Of a stretch of DNA of 64,000 nt, positions 32,405 through 45,033 are shown one piece after another. The notes below the pieces were generated by a model, which did no database searches, had not been told where the DNA came from, and saw only the letters and a list, made by a program, of their open reading frames with translations. The position numbers and the translations under genes were made by a program. Position 1 is the stretch's first letter, and each line of letters begins with the position of its first letter. The DNA comes from Nageia nagi (taxonomy: Eukaryota; Pinophyta), in contig JBITNC010000001.1 in the NCBI GenBank assembly GCA_050084985.1, forward strand, positions 162,378,001-162,442,000. The letters run 5' to 3'.

Positions 32405-35400
32405 ATCTTCTAGCAGCTCTTAGGGGTCTCTACTTACTGGAGAAAAGAATCCATCAACTATTGCTCCTAGGAGCTTGCCCAAAAGTGGATTTGGTTGTAA
32501 TCTTAATTACTACCATCATGTTTGGGGGGAGTAATGCTTGCATCCTTTTATTTAGTTCACTCAAATATTTATAATTAGCTTGTGAGAGGATGAGGAATAC
32601 CTTAATCTTCTTAGTATCTATTTTGAACTCTTCCAAGACACTATTTAGCCTTCCATCATGTAAAAATTTTATAATGGCTTCCTGAGCTAACTCATTTATT
32701 TGCTACAGATGTGAGATTTATGTCTCAAAGGAAAATTATTCCAAAAATTGAATGGTATTGGCTACCCAATTGGTAGCACTACCCTATACATTCTGCTCTT
32801 CCCATATTTTAGGAGCCTTTATTTCAACTAAAGAATTAAAAAATTTATTAACAAATCCTAAGTCTATTATGACCTGGTGTTTATTTATATCCATGTTGAA
32901 TACTAAACTCTAGAGATCACAAATCTCTCAGATTCTCTTCTGATATGACTATCTTAGCTTGGAGGAGACTGTGGCAAACTCTTTTTCAGTCACTATCTTT
33001 AGTTGGACTTGCATCCTTTCTAAAAAAAATTTAGGTATATCCAAAGCTAGGTTATGAAGAACACTTTGAACATGAAATTCCTTAATGGCTTGTATAGCTT
33101 CCTCCTTGAGTAGATGCAAGTGAAATAATGTTATCATCCTATTACCAACTTGCTCTACCAAGGATTTTCTAAAATTTTTCATTAGCAGTAATAGCTTTGC
33201 ATTATCATTTGATAGAACCTTATTTACTGCACTAAGTATTTGCATCTCAACCTTAATTTATTTTATCTTCTAAGCATCCACAACTGTAGCCTGAGCTTTG
33301 AGTTCGTCTATCACTTGGTTCATAGTGTTTAGCTTAAGTCTTGATGTCACCATGCTCTTATCAAATTCTATTTTTTGCTTCTTAAGATTTATAATCAAAT
33401 CTTTATTTTTTTTCTACAACCTAGCTACTATTTTATCTATAAGGGAGTAGTCTTTCTTATATTGGTCAATCTTTTTATTTAATTTCTCTATTTTAGCCTA
33501 CATTACTTGAAGACTTTTCCACTTACCATTGAAGTGTTTACCGAAAATATAGACTGGTCAATAGCTAGTGCACTTTGCATATTTACATCTATAACTACCA
33601 TGGGAGTAAGATCCATATGCCCTTCTTTAAAAGGCATTTGAGCAATTTTTATATCTCTCGTATCTATTACTTTGCTCAAAATTCTTAACTAATGCTCAAA
33701 GAGCATAGAAGATTTATTTACAAAAGTTACCCAAACAATTAGCTATATAATTTGTGTAGAAAAAATAGATTTTATTTCTTCTTGCAAGGTAATAAGAATA
33801 AAAGAATGAGTGGGAACAATTTCACCTATAATAGGTGTCTCAGCTTGCTGAATTGGTTGGGATTATTAGGGAGGAGTTAACTATTGGACTTCTAGTTTAG
33901 GTTTGGCCTCTTCCATTGCCTCATCTTGTTCCTTAGGCTTATCCATCAGGCCAAAATCCTTCTTTTTAAATTCATCATCATCTCCATCATCTCCTAGTCC
34001 TCCTTTGGGTGCCCTTGTTACTATCTTTCTAGCCTCGGGTACACTTTCCTTGCATTGTTGCATCTAGCTCTATTCCTCTATTAGAGTTTCTTCTTATTGT
34101 TGTTCTTGGGCTTGTCGTGCACCACCAACTTTAGTATCCTATGGTTAATTGAACTCTTTTGGATCAAAATTTTTTGCCTCTTTTATCATGACTTTTGGGA
34201 CTTCTTCCATTGCCTCTATAGGTGAAGGTATAGTCATTTGTGACTATGACCTTGCTATAATTGATCGAGGATTTTTCATGGGTTTTTTCTCCTTCTCTAA
34301 TTTTTGATCCTTTTGAGCAAGAGTTTGAATTTTTCTTTTATTTTTTAGAGATGATTCTCAAGAAGAAGTAGTGGTATCTAAAGGGTTTTGTTCTCCCTTC
34401 TTTGGGACTCGAACCATGCTAGATGGTTGCTCTATTTATGCTATCTTCTCCTTTGCAACAAGTTTCCCATGAAAATGAGGAGGAAGATCCCAACTCTGAT
34501 AGAGGATCTTTGGAATATTTTACCTCCCAATATTTATCATATTTGAATTTTTTAAATAATTCACCTTCAATGTGGTGAATTTTTGTAGTATAATTAAATC
34601 TAAATTTTGTAAAACAATGAATTTTATTGGTACCCCATCCAAGATCTATTAATTGGATGAGGACTTGTGGGTTGAGGACAAAATCTTGCCTCTTATTTTC
34701 CTAGTTTCTATATTCTCTTATCCCTTCCAAGGCCATCTAGGCTTTATTTAAGGTTACAAATTCTCAATCTAGGTACAATTCTACCTCTTGCTCATTTTTA
34801 TTTACAAAATATTCAATATGGGGCCTACTATCATTGATGAATACTAGACATTTTTTTCTAGTCCTTATTAACTAAGTCATTTCCCCTAATGGGTCATACA
34901 TCCATGTAATTCCCACCTTATCTAATTTGAAATTTGTACAATGAATTGGGTAATACTATCTATACATCCTATTTCTAATAGAGTAAAATTCTTAGTAGAT
35001 GCTAGTATATTTACAATAGACTTGAAATTGCCCCCAACCCCATATTTACTCTGTATAGCACAAATTTTCCTACCCATATCTATTGAATATAATTGGAGGG
35101 TAACATATTTAGGCAAAAATTAGGGTTTTTCAAAAAATCCATACCTTATTATTATAATTTTTTTAAGAAGTACCAATCATCGATTTTATTCCTACCTTAT
35201 AGCTCCCTTATTGTGCTCTTGCATATCCTATTAGGGAGTTTTCCAATCAAAAAATTCACTATAGTTGCATATAACTTGTCCATGAACTCATAGTAGGATC
35301 CATGCAACTTGGTCAAAACTAGCACCATCAGGTCAATTGGCATCGATGTAACACTAGAACTGGTTGGCTCAATTGGGAGCCCCACCTCTATTAGTTTATC

Positions 35401-36235
35401 CAAATTTTGATGTACAAATAGACACCAAAGGTAGAAATAATGTCTAAAATCTAATTTTTCAATCTTGAATAAACATCTCTTAATTTCTCCAGTTATGAAA
35501 GTTAAGAAATCATAGTAGACATGGGCTTCTAAAATAGTATAAGCCATGTACACCATAGCTTCATCTGCTACTATCTGGGTATTCTTTTCCAACATGATTA
35601 TGAGTTCTTGTAGCACTTCTCTATCTTTCTTTCAAAAAAAGCTATTTGGTAGCTCACTAAGAGTTTTTCCTTTTTGCTATCCTGATATTTCCCACTAATC
35701 CAGCTCAGCATCTCATATTGATTAATATAAAAATCATGTTTCTTTTTTCAAATCAATTTATTTTTTAACATGAAATTTTTATTCTATTGGAATATAAAAT
35801 GCTTGGACAATGGATTTTGGAGAGTAATCTAACATTACTTCAAATACTAGCTCAGAAGCATCTCCCTCTTCAATGCTCTTGAACATACTAATTTGGTACC
35901 TCTTTTGATGATTCCTATGTGCAAGGGAGTACAAGGGATCAGGGCACATGAAGGATTCATAAGGCACATAATATGCCAAACCTTGATCAATCATAACATC
36001 TCTCCATGAATGAGAAATCAATTTTCCTTTTTTGCTCACCTCAAGTGTATTAAACTTAAAAAGAACATGGCTAGGGTCAGCTTTCCATGTATCCATATGA
36101 TCAATTATTCCCATCTTAGTCCAATTCACTCTTGGTGCATTCTCAAGATATTCTTCTTGCAAGGAGAGCAAGTTAGTGTCAAGTTATTCCACTTTAGCTA
36201 TAGAGGATGACTAAAAGATTGCATTATATTATCAC
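32405..36235 (-). pseudogene. Element D long extra sense ORF, unknown function
   Basis: Between integrase and the 3' LTR, about 3.8 kb of minus-strand sequence keeps broken coding in the sense direction. Pieces are 36171-35779 (MLSLQEEYLENAPRVNWTKM), 35616-35197 (MLQELIIMLEKNTQIVADEA), 35116-34922, 34063-33881 (acidic then Lys-rich, GDDGDDDEFKKKDFG) and 33245-32949 (Leu-rich, probably helical). Together they could have been about 1200 residues. No PMD, protease or polymerase motif is visible. The site is where some plant gypsy elements carry envelope-like genes, but I saw no clear signal peptide or membrane helix. It could be a captured host gene. I do not recognise it. Confidence 0.55.
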
Positions 36236-36239
36236 CTTT

Positions 36240-36820
36240 TGTTGAACCTCTAGTTATCATTTAAAATAGTATTTTGTGCAATATGATGTCCTACAACTTT
36301 TCTCTTTTTTAAGATAGCTCAGCTCTGAAATCTCTAAGCTTTAAATGCTCTAAAAACTTGAGTTCTTGAAATATGATAAGTGTCAAACTATAGAGTATGG
36401 TAGGAGTTTTATTTGTCCAAGGTTGGCAAGATTTCCATTAATGGCAATTACTTTTTGAGGATCTTAAGACTTGTGCACTATATAGATTGAGTTGGCATAG
36501 GATAGATTAGTAATTTCAAAGCAAATTAGGCTTAATTTATTGTACTTGTATGATGGTTTGTGAAATCTAATAAAATCTTTCCTTAAATGTTATTTTATTC
36601 AGTGATAGCTGAGTAACATGCCAGCATTAACTCTTGACTAAGTTGAATTAAAGTTGATAGCTAAGCAGTACACTAATATTAACTCCTAATAATACTGAAT
36701 TAAATTTTATCATTAAAGACTATTTTTTTTTTGAAAACTATGCAACAATTTTTTTATTTTTTATTTTTTTAAAAATAAATATTTTCACTATATAATGTCT
36801 TATGAGGAATGCAAGTTTAC
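36240..36820. other. Spacer between integrase and extra ORF of D
   Basis: AT-rich, no gene recognised. It may hold the end of pol and the start of the extra ORF. TTAACTC(T/C)-rich short repeats occur near 36620-36700. Confidence 0.4.
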
Positions 36821-36824
36821 GTTA

Positions 36825-37930
36825 TCACCTAGTAATGCTTTGAATAGATCTTGCTAATGGAAATAGGTAATTCTCAGGACCTAGTAATATCCCATAACTT
36901 GAATGCATTATTTTGCATAGCCTAGGTAATGATGTAAGGCCCACTCCAAAGAGAGTCAAATTTTTGGTTTCTTTCAAGTTTTGTTCTTTCCTCATCCCAT
37001 TTGAGGACAATATCACTTGGTTCAAACTTCACCTAAGAAGACTTTTTCTTATCAAACTACCTCTTGATGATATACTGGTGATGTTGGAATGAATCATATG
37101 CTTTTTTTTGATCTTGCTCTAATTTTAGGAGTTGATTATATCTAGACTATAATGTTTCAAAGTCATGGTCTTCCATTTCTTGTAGGATTTTTAAAGCTAC
37201 TAACTCCATGTGCACTAGCAACACTAGTATTTTACCATATACCAATGCATATGGAGATGTTTTTGTTACTAATTTTATACTAATTCTATCAGCCCATAAT
37301 GCATAGTCCAACTATGTATACCATTGTCTAGGATTCCCTTCAATTATTCTTTTGATGATCTGGGTCAATTTTTTGTTAGTTGATTCAACTAGCTTATTAC
37401 CTTGTGGGTAATAGTTTGAAGAGAATAACCAATAGATTCCATACTGAGCTACAAAGATTGATAGATTACCTCTAGTAAATGCTGAACCATTGTCTAACAA
37501 TATAGTCTATGAGATTGCAAAGCAAGTGACTATCCTTTTAATCATTTCTATCACCATTTCTTGATCTATATTTTTGCATGATATAACCTCTAACCATGTA
37601 GTGAAGTAATCTATTGCAATCAAAATAAATTTGTGGCCTATTGAAGAAATGGGGTTTATGACACCAATAAAGTCCATACCCCACTATTGAAAAGGCTCTT
37701 TGACTACCATAGTTTTAAGAGACATGGTAGCTTGTCTTCTCTTTCCCATAATTTTGTTGCAATTATCACATTCTTATGCAATCTTGAATGAATCTTGAAA
37801 TATAGTGGGCCAATAATATCTGGCTTGTAATACCTTTGTTGCTATAGTTGGTCCACTATAATTCCCACCAAAGAATCCATAATAAAATTCATGCAATATT
37901 CTATAGGATCATCTTCAATCACACATCTGA
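36825..37930 (-). pseudogene. int: Element D integrase
   Basis: In minus-strand order: zinc-binding Cys pair (CDNCNK, about 37760), core with WGMDFIGVINP (first Asp), LLDNGSAF (second Asp) and LVESTNKKL (Glu), then a C-terminus with DIVLKWDEERTKLE and LWSGPYIIT. The full DDE triad is visible. The best open piece is 37500-37312. Stops break it at several Trp/Gln positions. A GPY-type C-terminus without chromodomain again points to a non-chromovirus lineage. Confidence 0.85.
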
Positions 37931-39480
37931 GAAGGGTTTGATCAAAAAAAATTTCTCTACAAGCGATCATCTATCATGATAAATTTAAGGGTATGCAACC
38001 TAAATCTCTTTTTTTGGAATCTATCCAAATTTTTAGGACACTTATCTATTTGAAAATAAAACATGATTTGCTTAATCCAATCATTTTCTTGATTAAGTTG
38101 ATGTTCATCCTCCAAAATAGCAATCATATGTGAAGGTTCAGCCATAGTCTCATAGAGAGCCTTGCCTCTACTTAGCTTGGTTGGCTTGATCTCTATATCA
38201 TATTCCATTATTTTAGTAATCCAACTAACTTTTCCTTCATCTAAATCTCCTTGTATAATATAATTTCTTACATCTAGATGAATAATACATACAAGGATTC
38301 TACTATGGGAGACATAATGCTTAAAGTTTTTAAGTCCTTTCATAATGGAAAACACTTGCTTTTCAATAAATAAGTACCTTTGTTGATGTTGATGCAGTGT
38401 TTGACTATGAAAGGCAATCAAGTGCTCTTCATTATTGTCATCCTTCTATGTAAGAATTGCAACAATGCTCCTATCCACTCCATGTGCATACATGATGAAA
38501 TCTTTTGACATATCAAGGTTTTTAAGTACAAGAGATTTTGTTATAGCCTTTTTTTATCTCTTTGAAGGCTACTTTTGCTTCACAAGATCAAGAAAATACA
38601 ATATCTTTCTTCAGCATTGAAATGATTGGAGACACAATTCTTGAAACATTATTAATAAATTTCCTAACAAAATTGATTTTACCAAGGAATGACTATAAGG
38701 CCTTCTTGTTAGAGGGGAGTGGCAATGCCTCTATATTTTTTACTCTATCTAGATTAATTGCTAGCCCCTCTTTTGAGATAATATGGCCAAGTAGCTTTCT
38801 TTAGTTGACCATAAAAACTAACTTTTTTGGGTTGATTGAAATGCCAAACTTCATGCATTTTTTAAAGACTAATCTTAGATGTTCCAAGTGATCACTTCTA
38901 CTTCTAGAGAAGATAGTGATATCATCTAGATAGATTAATATAACCTTGTTTATTAGCTCACCAAATGCATGATCTATGGCTCTTTGAAAAGTAGCTCTTG
39001 CATTGGAAAGACCATATGGCATCCTTTAAAAAGCAAATGTCCCCCATTTAGTTATAAAAGCTATTTTGAATTGATCTTCATCTTTCACCCAAATTTGGTT
39101 AAATCCTAAGTAACCATCAATCATTGAAAAATAGAAAGCTCTAGCTACTATATGCAAGATCTGCTCCATAGGAGGGAGAGGATACTTATCTTTCAAGGAT
39201 ACTTTATTCAAATTTTTGAAATCAATATAGAGTTTAATTTCTCCACTTTTCTTTCTCATAGAAACTAAATTTGCAACCCAAGAAGAATGCTTTATGGGAT
39301 AAATAATTGTTTAATCTAGGAGCTTGATTAACTCTTGTTTTATAGCTTCTTCTATTTTTGGATTTATGGGTCTCCATTTTTGCCTATATGGTTTAGCTTC
39401 TAGTTCAAACTTAATCATGTGTTGGATGACATCTTTATCATATGTCTTAAGATCATCATAATTCCAAGCAATCATCTAGA
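37931..39480 (-). pseudogene. pol: Element D reverse transcriptase and RNase H
   Basis: Pieces at 39259-39026 (MRKKSGEIKLYIDFKNLNKV) and 39022-38801 (MPYGLSNARATFQRAIDHAF) carry the RT fingers and palm. The polymerase motif YLDD at 38921-38932 is intact. RNase H follows at 38421-37957 (HSQTLHQHQQRYLFIEKQVF, then FKHYVSHSRILVCI). Upstream, near 39400, KPYRQKWRPINPKIEEAI is the usual RT lead-in. Breaks are single stops and short frame changes. The domain order before it is unusual: a second RNase H lies upstream rather than downstream. Confidence 0.88.
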
Positions 39481-39499
39481 AAAACTCATGATAAATCTA

Positions 39500-39838
39500 A
39501 GACATAGCAACCTATTCTATTGTAGAACACTCTAAACCAAGTTTCATGTATTTACCAGGCTCTACGTCTAGCTCAACATAATTCTCCTTTAGGATGATTG
39601 AAGACTTGGCCTTTAGGACATCTTTTGAATCAAACAATATTTCAAAAGAGAGTAATTCTTTTTGTATTACATTGTTTCTAAGTTGAATGACATTTGATTC
39701 TTAGAAATAATAAAGCATTTCTTGAGTATCAAAAGTGTGAGCCACTACTTCATCTATAAGGAAGTTGCAATATGCTCATCGAAGTCAAATACCTACCAAA
39801 AGTTTGCAACATTAGGTATTAAAGGCCTACACTAAAAT
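39500..39838 (-). other. Linker between second RNase H and RT in D
   Basis: Decayed coding on the minus strand without a recognised domain; it joins the upstream RNase H to the RT. Confidence 0.4.
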
Positions 39839-39839
39839 T

Positions 39840-40421
39840 TGAATCCAAGAGCTCCTCTTTTATGATGAGAAAGGTTATAATGTGCTCCTCTTTAGCAAGT
39901 GCATTAGATATTTGGTTATGCTTTCTAAGAATAGATACAAAATTGATAGCTAAAAATGAATCCAATAAATCCCACACTCTGTTCCTATAGTTCTTCAGAT
40001 AATGATGCTTTGCACTGATCTAATTTTTGACTTGCTTGATGACTAACTCAAAATCACCATGAATAATTAGGCATCTAATACCTATATTGAATACTTTAGA
40101 TAACCCTAAATAAAGGGTTTCATACTCAGTAGCAGTGTTTGTACAGGTCCATGTGAATCAGAAGGAGAATCTTTTAGTAGTCCCCTTTGGAGATTTGAAG
40201 ACCACTCTAGCTCCACATCCATGTATACATTTAGAACCATCAAAATACATCATCCATACCTCATGTTCTTTATTAGTAGTAATTGAAACTAGTTGAAATT
40301 TCTCATATAGATAATAATTATTGATGCCAACATTTGTGACTTGGTAATTTAGATCATTGGTTGATAGAAATTCAATTTTCAATAGTGATTCCCTTAGTGT
40401 GTCACTTTCAAATATTTCCAT
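39840..40421 (-). pseudogene. Element D archaeal-type RNase H, upstream of RT
   Basis: From about 40262 the minus strand reads WMMYFDGSKCIHGCGARVVF (first Asp), then TATEYETLYLGL (Glu), CLIIHGDFELVIKQV (Asp) and RKHNQISNALAKEE. These are the catalytic positions of the second, archaeal-type RNase H of plant gypsy elements. It lies between protease (40503-40907) and RT (below 39480). In element B the same domain is after the RT unit. An N-terminal piece (40421 on, MEIFESDTLRESLLKIEF) leads into it. Confidence 0.75.
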
Positions 40422-40502
40422 TGGTTATGGATCATTTATACAATTTACTTCATTGATCCTCTTAACAGGGATAGTTTTAGTACCCTCATTCAGAATCTTC
40501 AT

Positions 40503-40907
40503 CTATTTGTTTTGGAAAGGAAGTAGAAGATGACTATAGTCTAAGGCTAGGTACCCTCCCAATTTAGTTGTAAATTCCTTGGAAAGACAAATTCCAAATA
40601 GAGGTGGAAGATCAACTAGAATAATTTCTTGGATAACACAAATATCAGGGAAGGCATTCAAGGTTATTTGAATAATTTTAACACTTCTAACAACATCAAC
40701 TGAGGAAGATTCTAATTGTATGACACCATCAATACATATTGTAATGTATAATTTTATTTCATTTGTAATAGCTTTAAGGATAATAGTTATGCTAGCTCTA
40801 GTATCAATCATATAATTATTTACTACCCAACCTTCTAATCTTAAGGATAAATAGAAAGGTGGGGGTTTTGTTACACCTATTGGAGCTAAAGGGACAACTT
40901 TAGACAT
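40503..40907 (-). pseudogene. pro: Element D aspartic protease
   Basis: An open piece of 134 codons. The active site region reads YMIDTRASITIIL, where the Gly of the usual D-T-G has become Arg, so the enzyme is probably inactive. Later parts (LPPLFGICLSKEFTTKLGGY) match the end of the domain. It follows gag and precedes the RNase H. Confidence 0.75.
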
Positions 40908-40929
40908 AACATAGATTGAATTTTCTTCA

Positions 40930-41692
40930 TTTATCCTCTTTTTATTCTTTCTTAACTTTAAAGCTTCTTACTGAAGATCTAATTGACTTGGTATCTTTAA
41001 TGCATCAAATATTGTCATCCTAGAAGGAGTTTTCTTCAATTCTTCCACAATATTATATAGAACATATGGACTTACTTGGTTTTGCTTACTGATGTGTTCT
41101 AAAATGTTAAGTAGCATTTTCTTTATGATAATTAGTGATGAAAGGATATCTCAATGTACCAAGTATTTCTTTCTTTAGGACTTCTTTTCTTATTAGAGTG
41201 GGGTTTATTTCGCCTAGGGCACTAGTACCTAGGTTTGATGAAATAGTACCTAAACTTGTTGGAATAATACTCAGATTAAACAAGACTTGATGATGTTGAT
41301 TTTAAGGTTGAATTAAGGGAGTCTTAGATTTCTTAGGTTTAGGTTAGGCTTGAGTGGGAGATTAATATTGTTGAGTGGATTGAGGCTACTATGGGGCTAT
41401 TGAAGAAGTTACTCTAGTTTGAACATAATTTGCTTGTTCTCTAGCAAATCTTGGAACCCAAAAGTTAACCATTATGAGGTCAATAATAGGATCTAAAGCA
41501 AGTTATACCATCTAGTTAGAATGTAACTCCAAATACTGATGTTGATATATCACACATGAATTTGAAAAATGAGGAGCTAAGCATGGTGGACACCATTTCA
41601 TAATGCCCAAAGTAGCACTATCTATAGAATTGGTCATAATAGTATTCTTAATTATTTTAGGAGAATTAGATTGTTCTAGATGATTGACCTTA
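40930..41692 (-). pseudogene. gag: Element D gag C-terminus with zinc knuckle
   Basis: The minus strand has WCPPCLAPHFSNSCVIYQ near 41545-41605: a C-x2-C-x3-H-x4-C knuckle, one residue shorter than the usual x4 spacing. The same variant occurs in C2. The rest of gag is at 47206-48300, across the C2 insertion. Confidence 0.7.
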
Positions 41693-41697
41693 GGTTG
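41693..41697. repeat. Left target-site duplication of C2 (GGTTG)
   Basis: Repeated at 47201-47205. Confidence 0.85.
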
Positions 41698-43550
41698 TGT
41701 ATATTCATACATAATAAATTCTTTATTAAAGCCCCGATGTACTTTATTTGCAGTCATGAGTTCTGTATATTAATACATAATCACTACTCCAAGGTTTTTT
41801 GAAAGTATGATCACTTCTGGAGGTGACGTAAGCTAAGCATAATCACAATGGGTTTTAAGAATAGTTTTCGAAAAGTAATTGCTTCATTATGAAAGAAGAA
41901 AAGCCCCTTGAAGTTAATGTTGAGTAACCCAGGTTCCAAAAGAGATGACATCAGCGATTTCAGGCCTTAACCCAAAATTGGATCTCGAAAGTGATGAGGT
42001 CAGCGAGGAGTTATCAAATAGCCAGAGCCGGTGAGTAAAACATTCTGAAAGTATGAAGATGACATCACGGGGAGAATGATGTTCACATTTTTGAATGAAA
42101 TTGGGTCCCAAAAGTGATGAGGTCAGCAAGGGGAATTAATAAGATGGGGTCAGTAAATAAAGTGTTCCAGAATGAAATGACAATGTCATAGAAGAAAGGC
42201 TAAAACTCAGTTGTAGAAAAGCCTAGGTTTCGAAGAAAATGAGTAAAACATTCTGGAAGTATGAAGATGACATCATAAGGAGAATAATGTTCACATTTTT
42301 GAATGAAACTAGGTCCTAGAAGTGATGAGGTCAGCAAGAGATAATCGAAGAAGCTGGAGCCCGTAAATTAAGTGTTCTGGAAGTAAAGTGTTCTGGAATA
42401 AGATGATGACATCACAGAGGATAAGATAGTCACATTTTGGTAAAGACCAGGTTCTAGAGATGATGAGGTTAGCAAGGGGTGATTTAAAAGGCTAGAGTCA
42501 GTAGATAAAGTGTTTCAGAATGAAATGATAAAAGCTTAGTTGTGGAAAAGCCTGGGTTCCAGAGAAAGTGAGTAGAGCATTTCGAAATGTAGAGATGAGA
42601 ACAGCAAAGAGAGATCAAATAGCCAGAGCTAGTAAATAAAATATCCTAAAAGAGACAAGGATAGTGAGAAGTCAGATCATAGTCATCAAGAAGCTGTATC
42701 ATCTGCAATCTACCCAATTTTGTAATATTCTACCAAGTGGCGTATGTAGGTAATATCAATTAAAAGAAGTCTAGAATCTTGAAGCCATTTTGTAAACGTT
42801 TCTATTCTACAATTCTTGTAACTATTGTTGCTTTAGTATAAGTATATGAAAATAAAGTGAAAGAAGGGTCAGAAGCCTAGTATTGCTCTTTACATTTGTT
42901 CTCGAAGACCTATAGTTTTTATCAGTAATATGATACCATCTTGACCTTTCTTGTCTAGCACTCATAATTGTCATTCTTAATTTGGTTACATCGTGGTAGC
43001 TTGGCTTGTTTCCTAAATGATAATTACGGGTTGCTAGTATAACTGTGTCTGCTACATGGTAGAGTAAAGTTGGGAAACTATTAGAGAGTGAGAGCTTGTA
43101 CCGTAGCTGCTACACTAGATTTAGGCCAAGGTTTCACACACTGTGAAAGCCCACACTAAACTAGTGATCCACCTTTGCTTTCTCTCTTGTTACCCTAAGC
43201 CTTTTGCTTAAATTCCTCGCACTTTACTCCTTTTTATTTTCTCTCTTGTTACCCTAAGCCTTTTGCTTAAATTCCTTGCACTCTACTCCTTTTTATTTTC
43301 TCTCTTGTTACCCTAAGCCTTTTGCTTAAATTCCTTGCACCCTACTCTTTTTATTTCTTTCCTGTTACTCTAACCCTTTTGCTTGAATTCCTCACACTCT
43401 ACTCTTTTATTTCCTTTCCTGTTACTTTTTCTATGCCCAATAGATAAGGAACCGGCCTTCTCCGAAGATCAGATTGTCACTATAGTCTGTTCATGACTTA
43501 ATTTGGTTAAGATTGCTCACGGTGCATATATTACATAATCTTAATCAACA
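41698..43550 (+). repeat. C2 5' LTR (1853 bp)
   Basis: From TGTATATTC to TTAATCAACA. It holds a degenerate array of GATGAC(A)TCAC-like units (about 42060-42430) and a 59-bp tandem repeat (43181-43430). Confidence 0.93.
43181..43430 (+). repeat. 59-bp tandem repeat in C2 5' LTR
   Basis: TCTCTCTTGTTACCCTAAGC begins units at 43181, 43240 and 43299; two weaker copies follow. The matching array in the other LTR is at about 46831-47080. C1 has about one copy. Confidence 0.9.
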
Positions 43551-43560
43551 GTATTTCTTT

Positions 43561-43579
43561 TTGGCATGCTCAGTGGGAC
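43561..43579 (+). other. C2 primer-binding region
   Basis: TTGGCATGCTCAGTGGGAC, 10 nt after the LTR end, is shared with C1 and D. Confidence 0.55.
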
Positions 43580-43698
43580 ACAAAGAAACTTATTGGTGAC
43601 TCTGCTAAAGCACTATCTATGGTATGTATTAAAGCAAATTATTTGTAAATATCATATGTGCTTTTGAACCTATCACTTTCTTTTGTGACCTAGAGTTT

Positions 43699-45033
43699 AT
43701 GTGGACAAGATCTAAAACTAGAGCAGTAAAAGAAGCACCAGATTTTAGAATGTTAGATACTCCTAAGAGAAAGACCCTGATCAAGTCCAAGTCTTTGAAT
43801 AGTATCAGCTCCCTAAAATCCTTTACCAAGCTAGAATCATCCAATCTTCACACTAGAAATACCTCTCCTGAAATGGTTGATCTAGCTTAGAATATTTATC
43901 CAGAATGGGACAATGGAGTACCAATAGCCCTGGTGGTGTTGCATGACATCCCAGCAAATGTTTTCAAAACCCTTCCGAAGTTTGATGTAACTTCAAAGAA
44001 AATAGCTTACAAGCATTGTGTTGATGTAGTTGGCCTAGCAAAGATTCACAATATCCAACATCAAGATGTCATGGTGAGATTACTGGCTCAATCTTTCAAG
44101 GGAAAGGTCCTAGATTGGTACAGGGGCCTTCCTAATGGATCTATAAACACTTGGGCTCAGCTGGTAGAGCCCTTTATCTTGGAATTTAATGAATTAGGAG
44201 ATCCCTTTTCCTTGTTAACACAGTTCACTTCAATCAAAAGATATGAACAAGAAAATATCCCTAATTTCAATATTAGATTCCAAAAAACTTGGGTGAAAGT
44301 CCCCATGCTAGTCAGGCCTTAGCAATTCCAAGCCTTAATGTATTACCTGAGAGCCTTTCCTCTGGATCTCTCTCTGCAAATCTAGAATTTCGGAGTAAAT
44401 ACTTTCCCTGAGGTCTATAGACAAGCAGTATATGCTAAATCCTATCTTATTGCAGTTAGGAAATTACCAAGTTGCATGCCAATGCCTTATTTTCCAATAA
44501 CCGCCCAACAGCAAATTTTGAGACCTCAAGCAATTAGTTTGGCTCCACCACTGGCCAGTATCCCCACCCCTGTCCAATAGTGGCCATCAACCTTACCAGT
44601 CCCTAGAGCTCCCTTGGCCTTACCAGCCCCTCATCAACCTAATATGAATTAAGTGGTAGCCTCATCGATAGAGATTCAGGAACTCTGAAACTTGTGTAGA
44701 AATATGGCAAACTAGATTACCATTCTACATAGACAAAGCAATGCAAGAAGACATCCTTATCCTACTATAGAAGAGGCTCAAAATGTGTTGAATGAGGATG
44801 TAAGCCAAGCTTCCTCTTCAGGGTCACCCACTGGTTGGTGTTTGGCCTGCAATAATGCTCATGAACAAACCACATGTCCTATTTATCAATACCAAGAATA
44901 TTTATCAAGAAGTGGGAATGTTCCTCCGCCTGGTGTAGTTGATGACATAAGTAGAGATGTGAACCTGAGGAATTTTGCACCAGTAGGTATAGGAGGTTTT
45001 GCTGTGGAAACAAGATCAAGGAAAAACCCCTAG
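43699..45033 (+). pseudogene. gag: C2 gag with zinc knuckle
   Basis: The frame starts at 43699 (MWTRSKTRAVKEAPDFRML). After a stop at 43890 it continues at 43933-44322 (HDIPANVFKTLPKF, KVLDWYRGLPNGS, WAQLVEPFILEFN). Broken coding with a Pro-rich linker follows. The last open piece, 44785-45033, holds the knuckle WCLACNNAHEQTTCPIYQ (44836-44890, C-x2-C-x3-H-x4-C). The start is 148 bp into the interior. Stops are few, so this copy decayed less than the host D. The frame has no protease after it. Confidence 0.88.
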
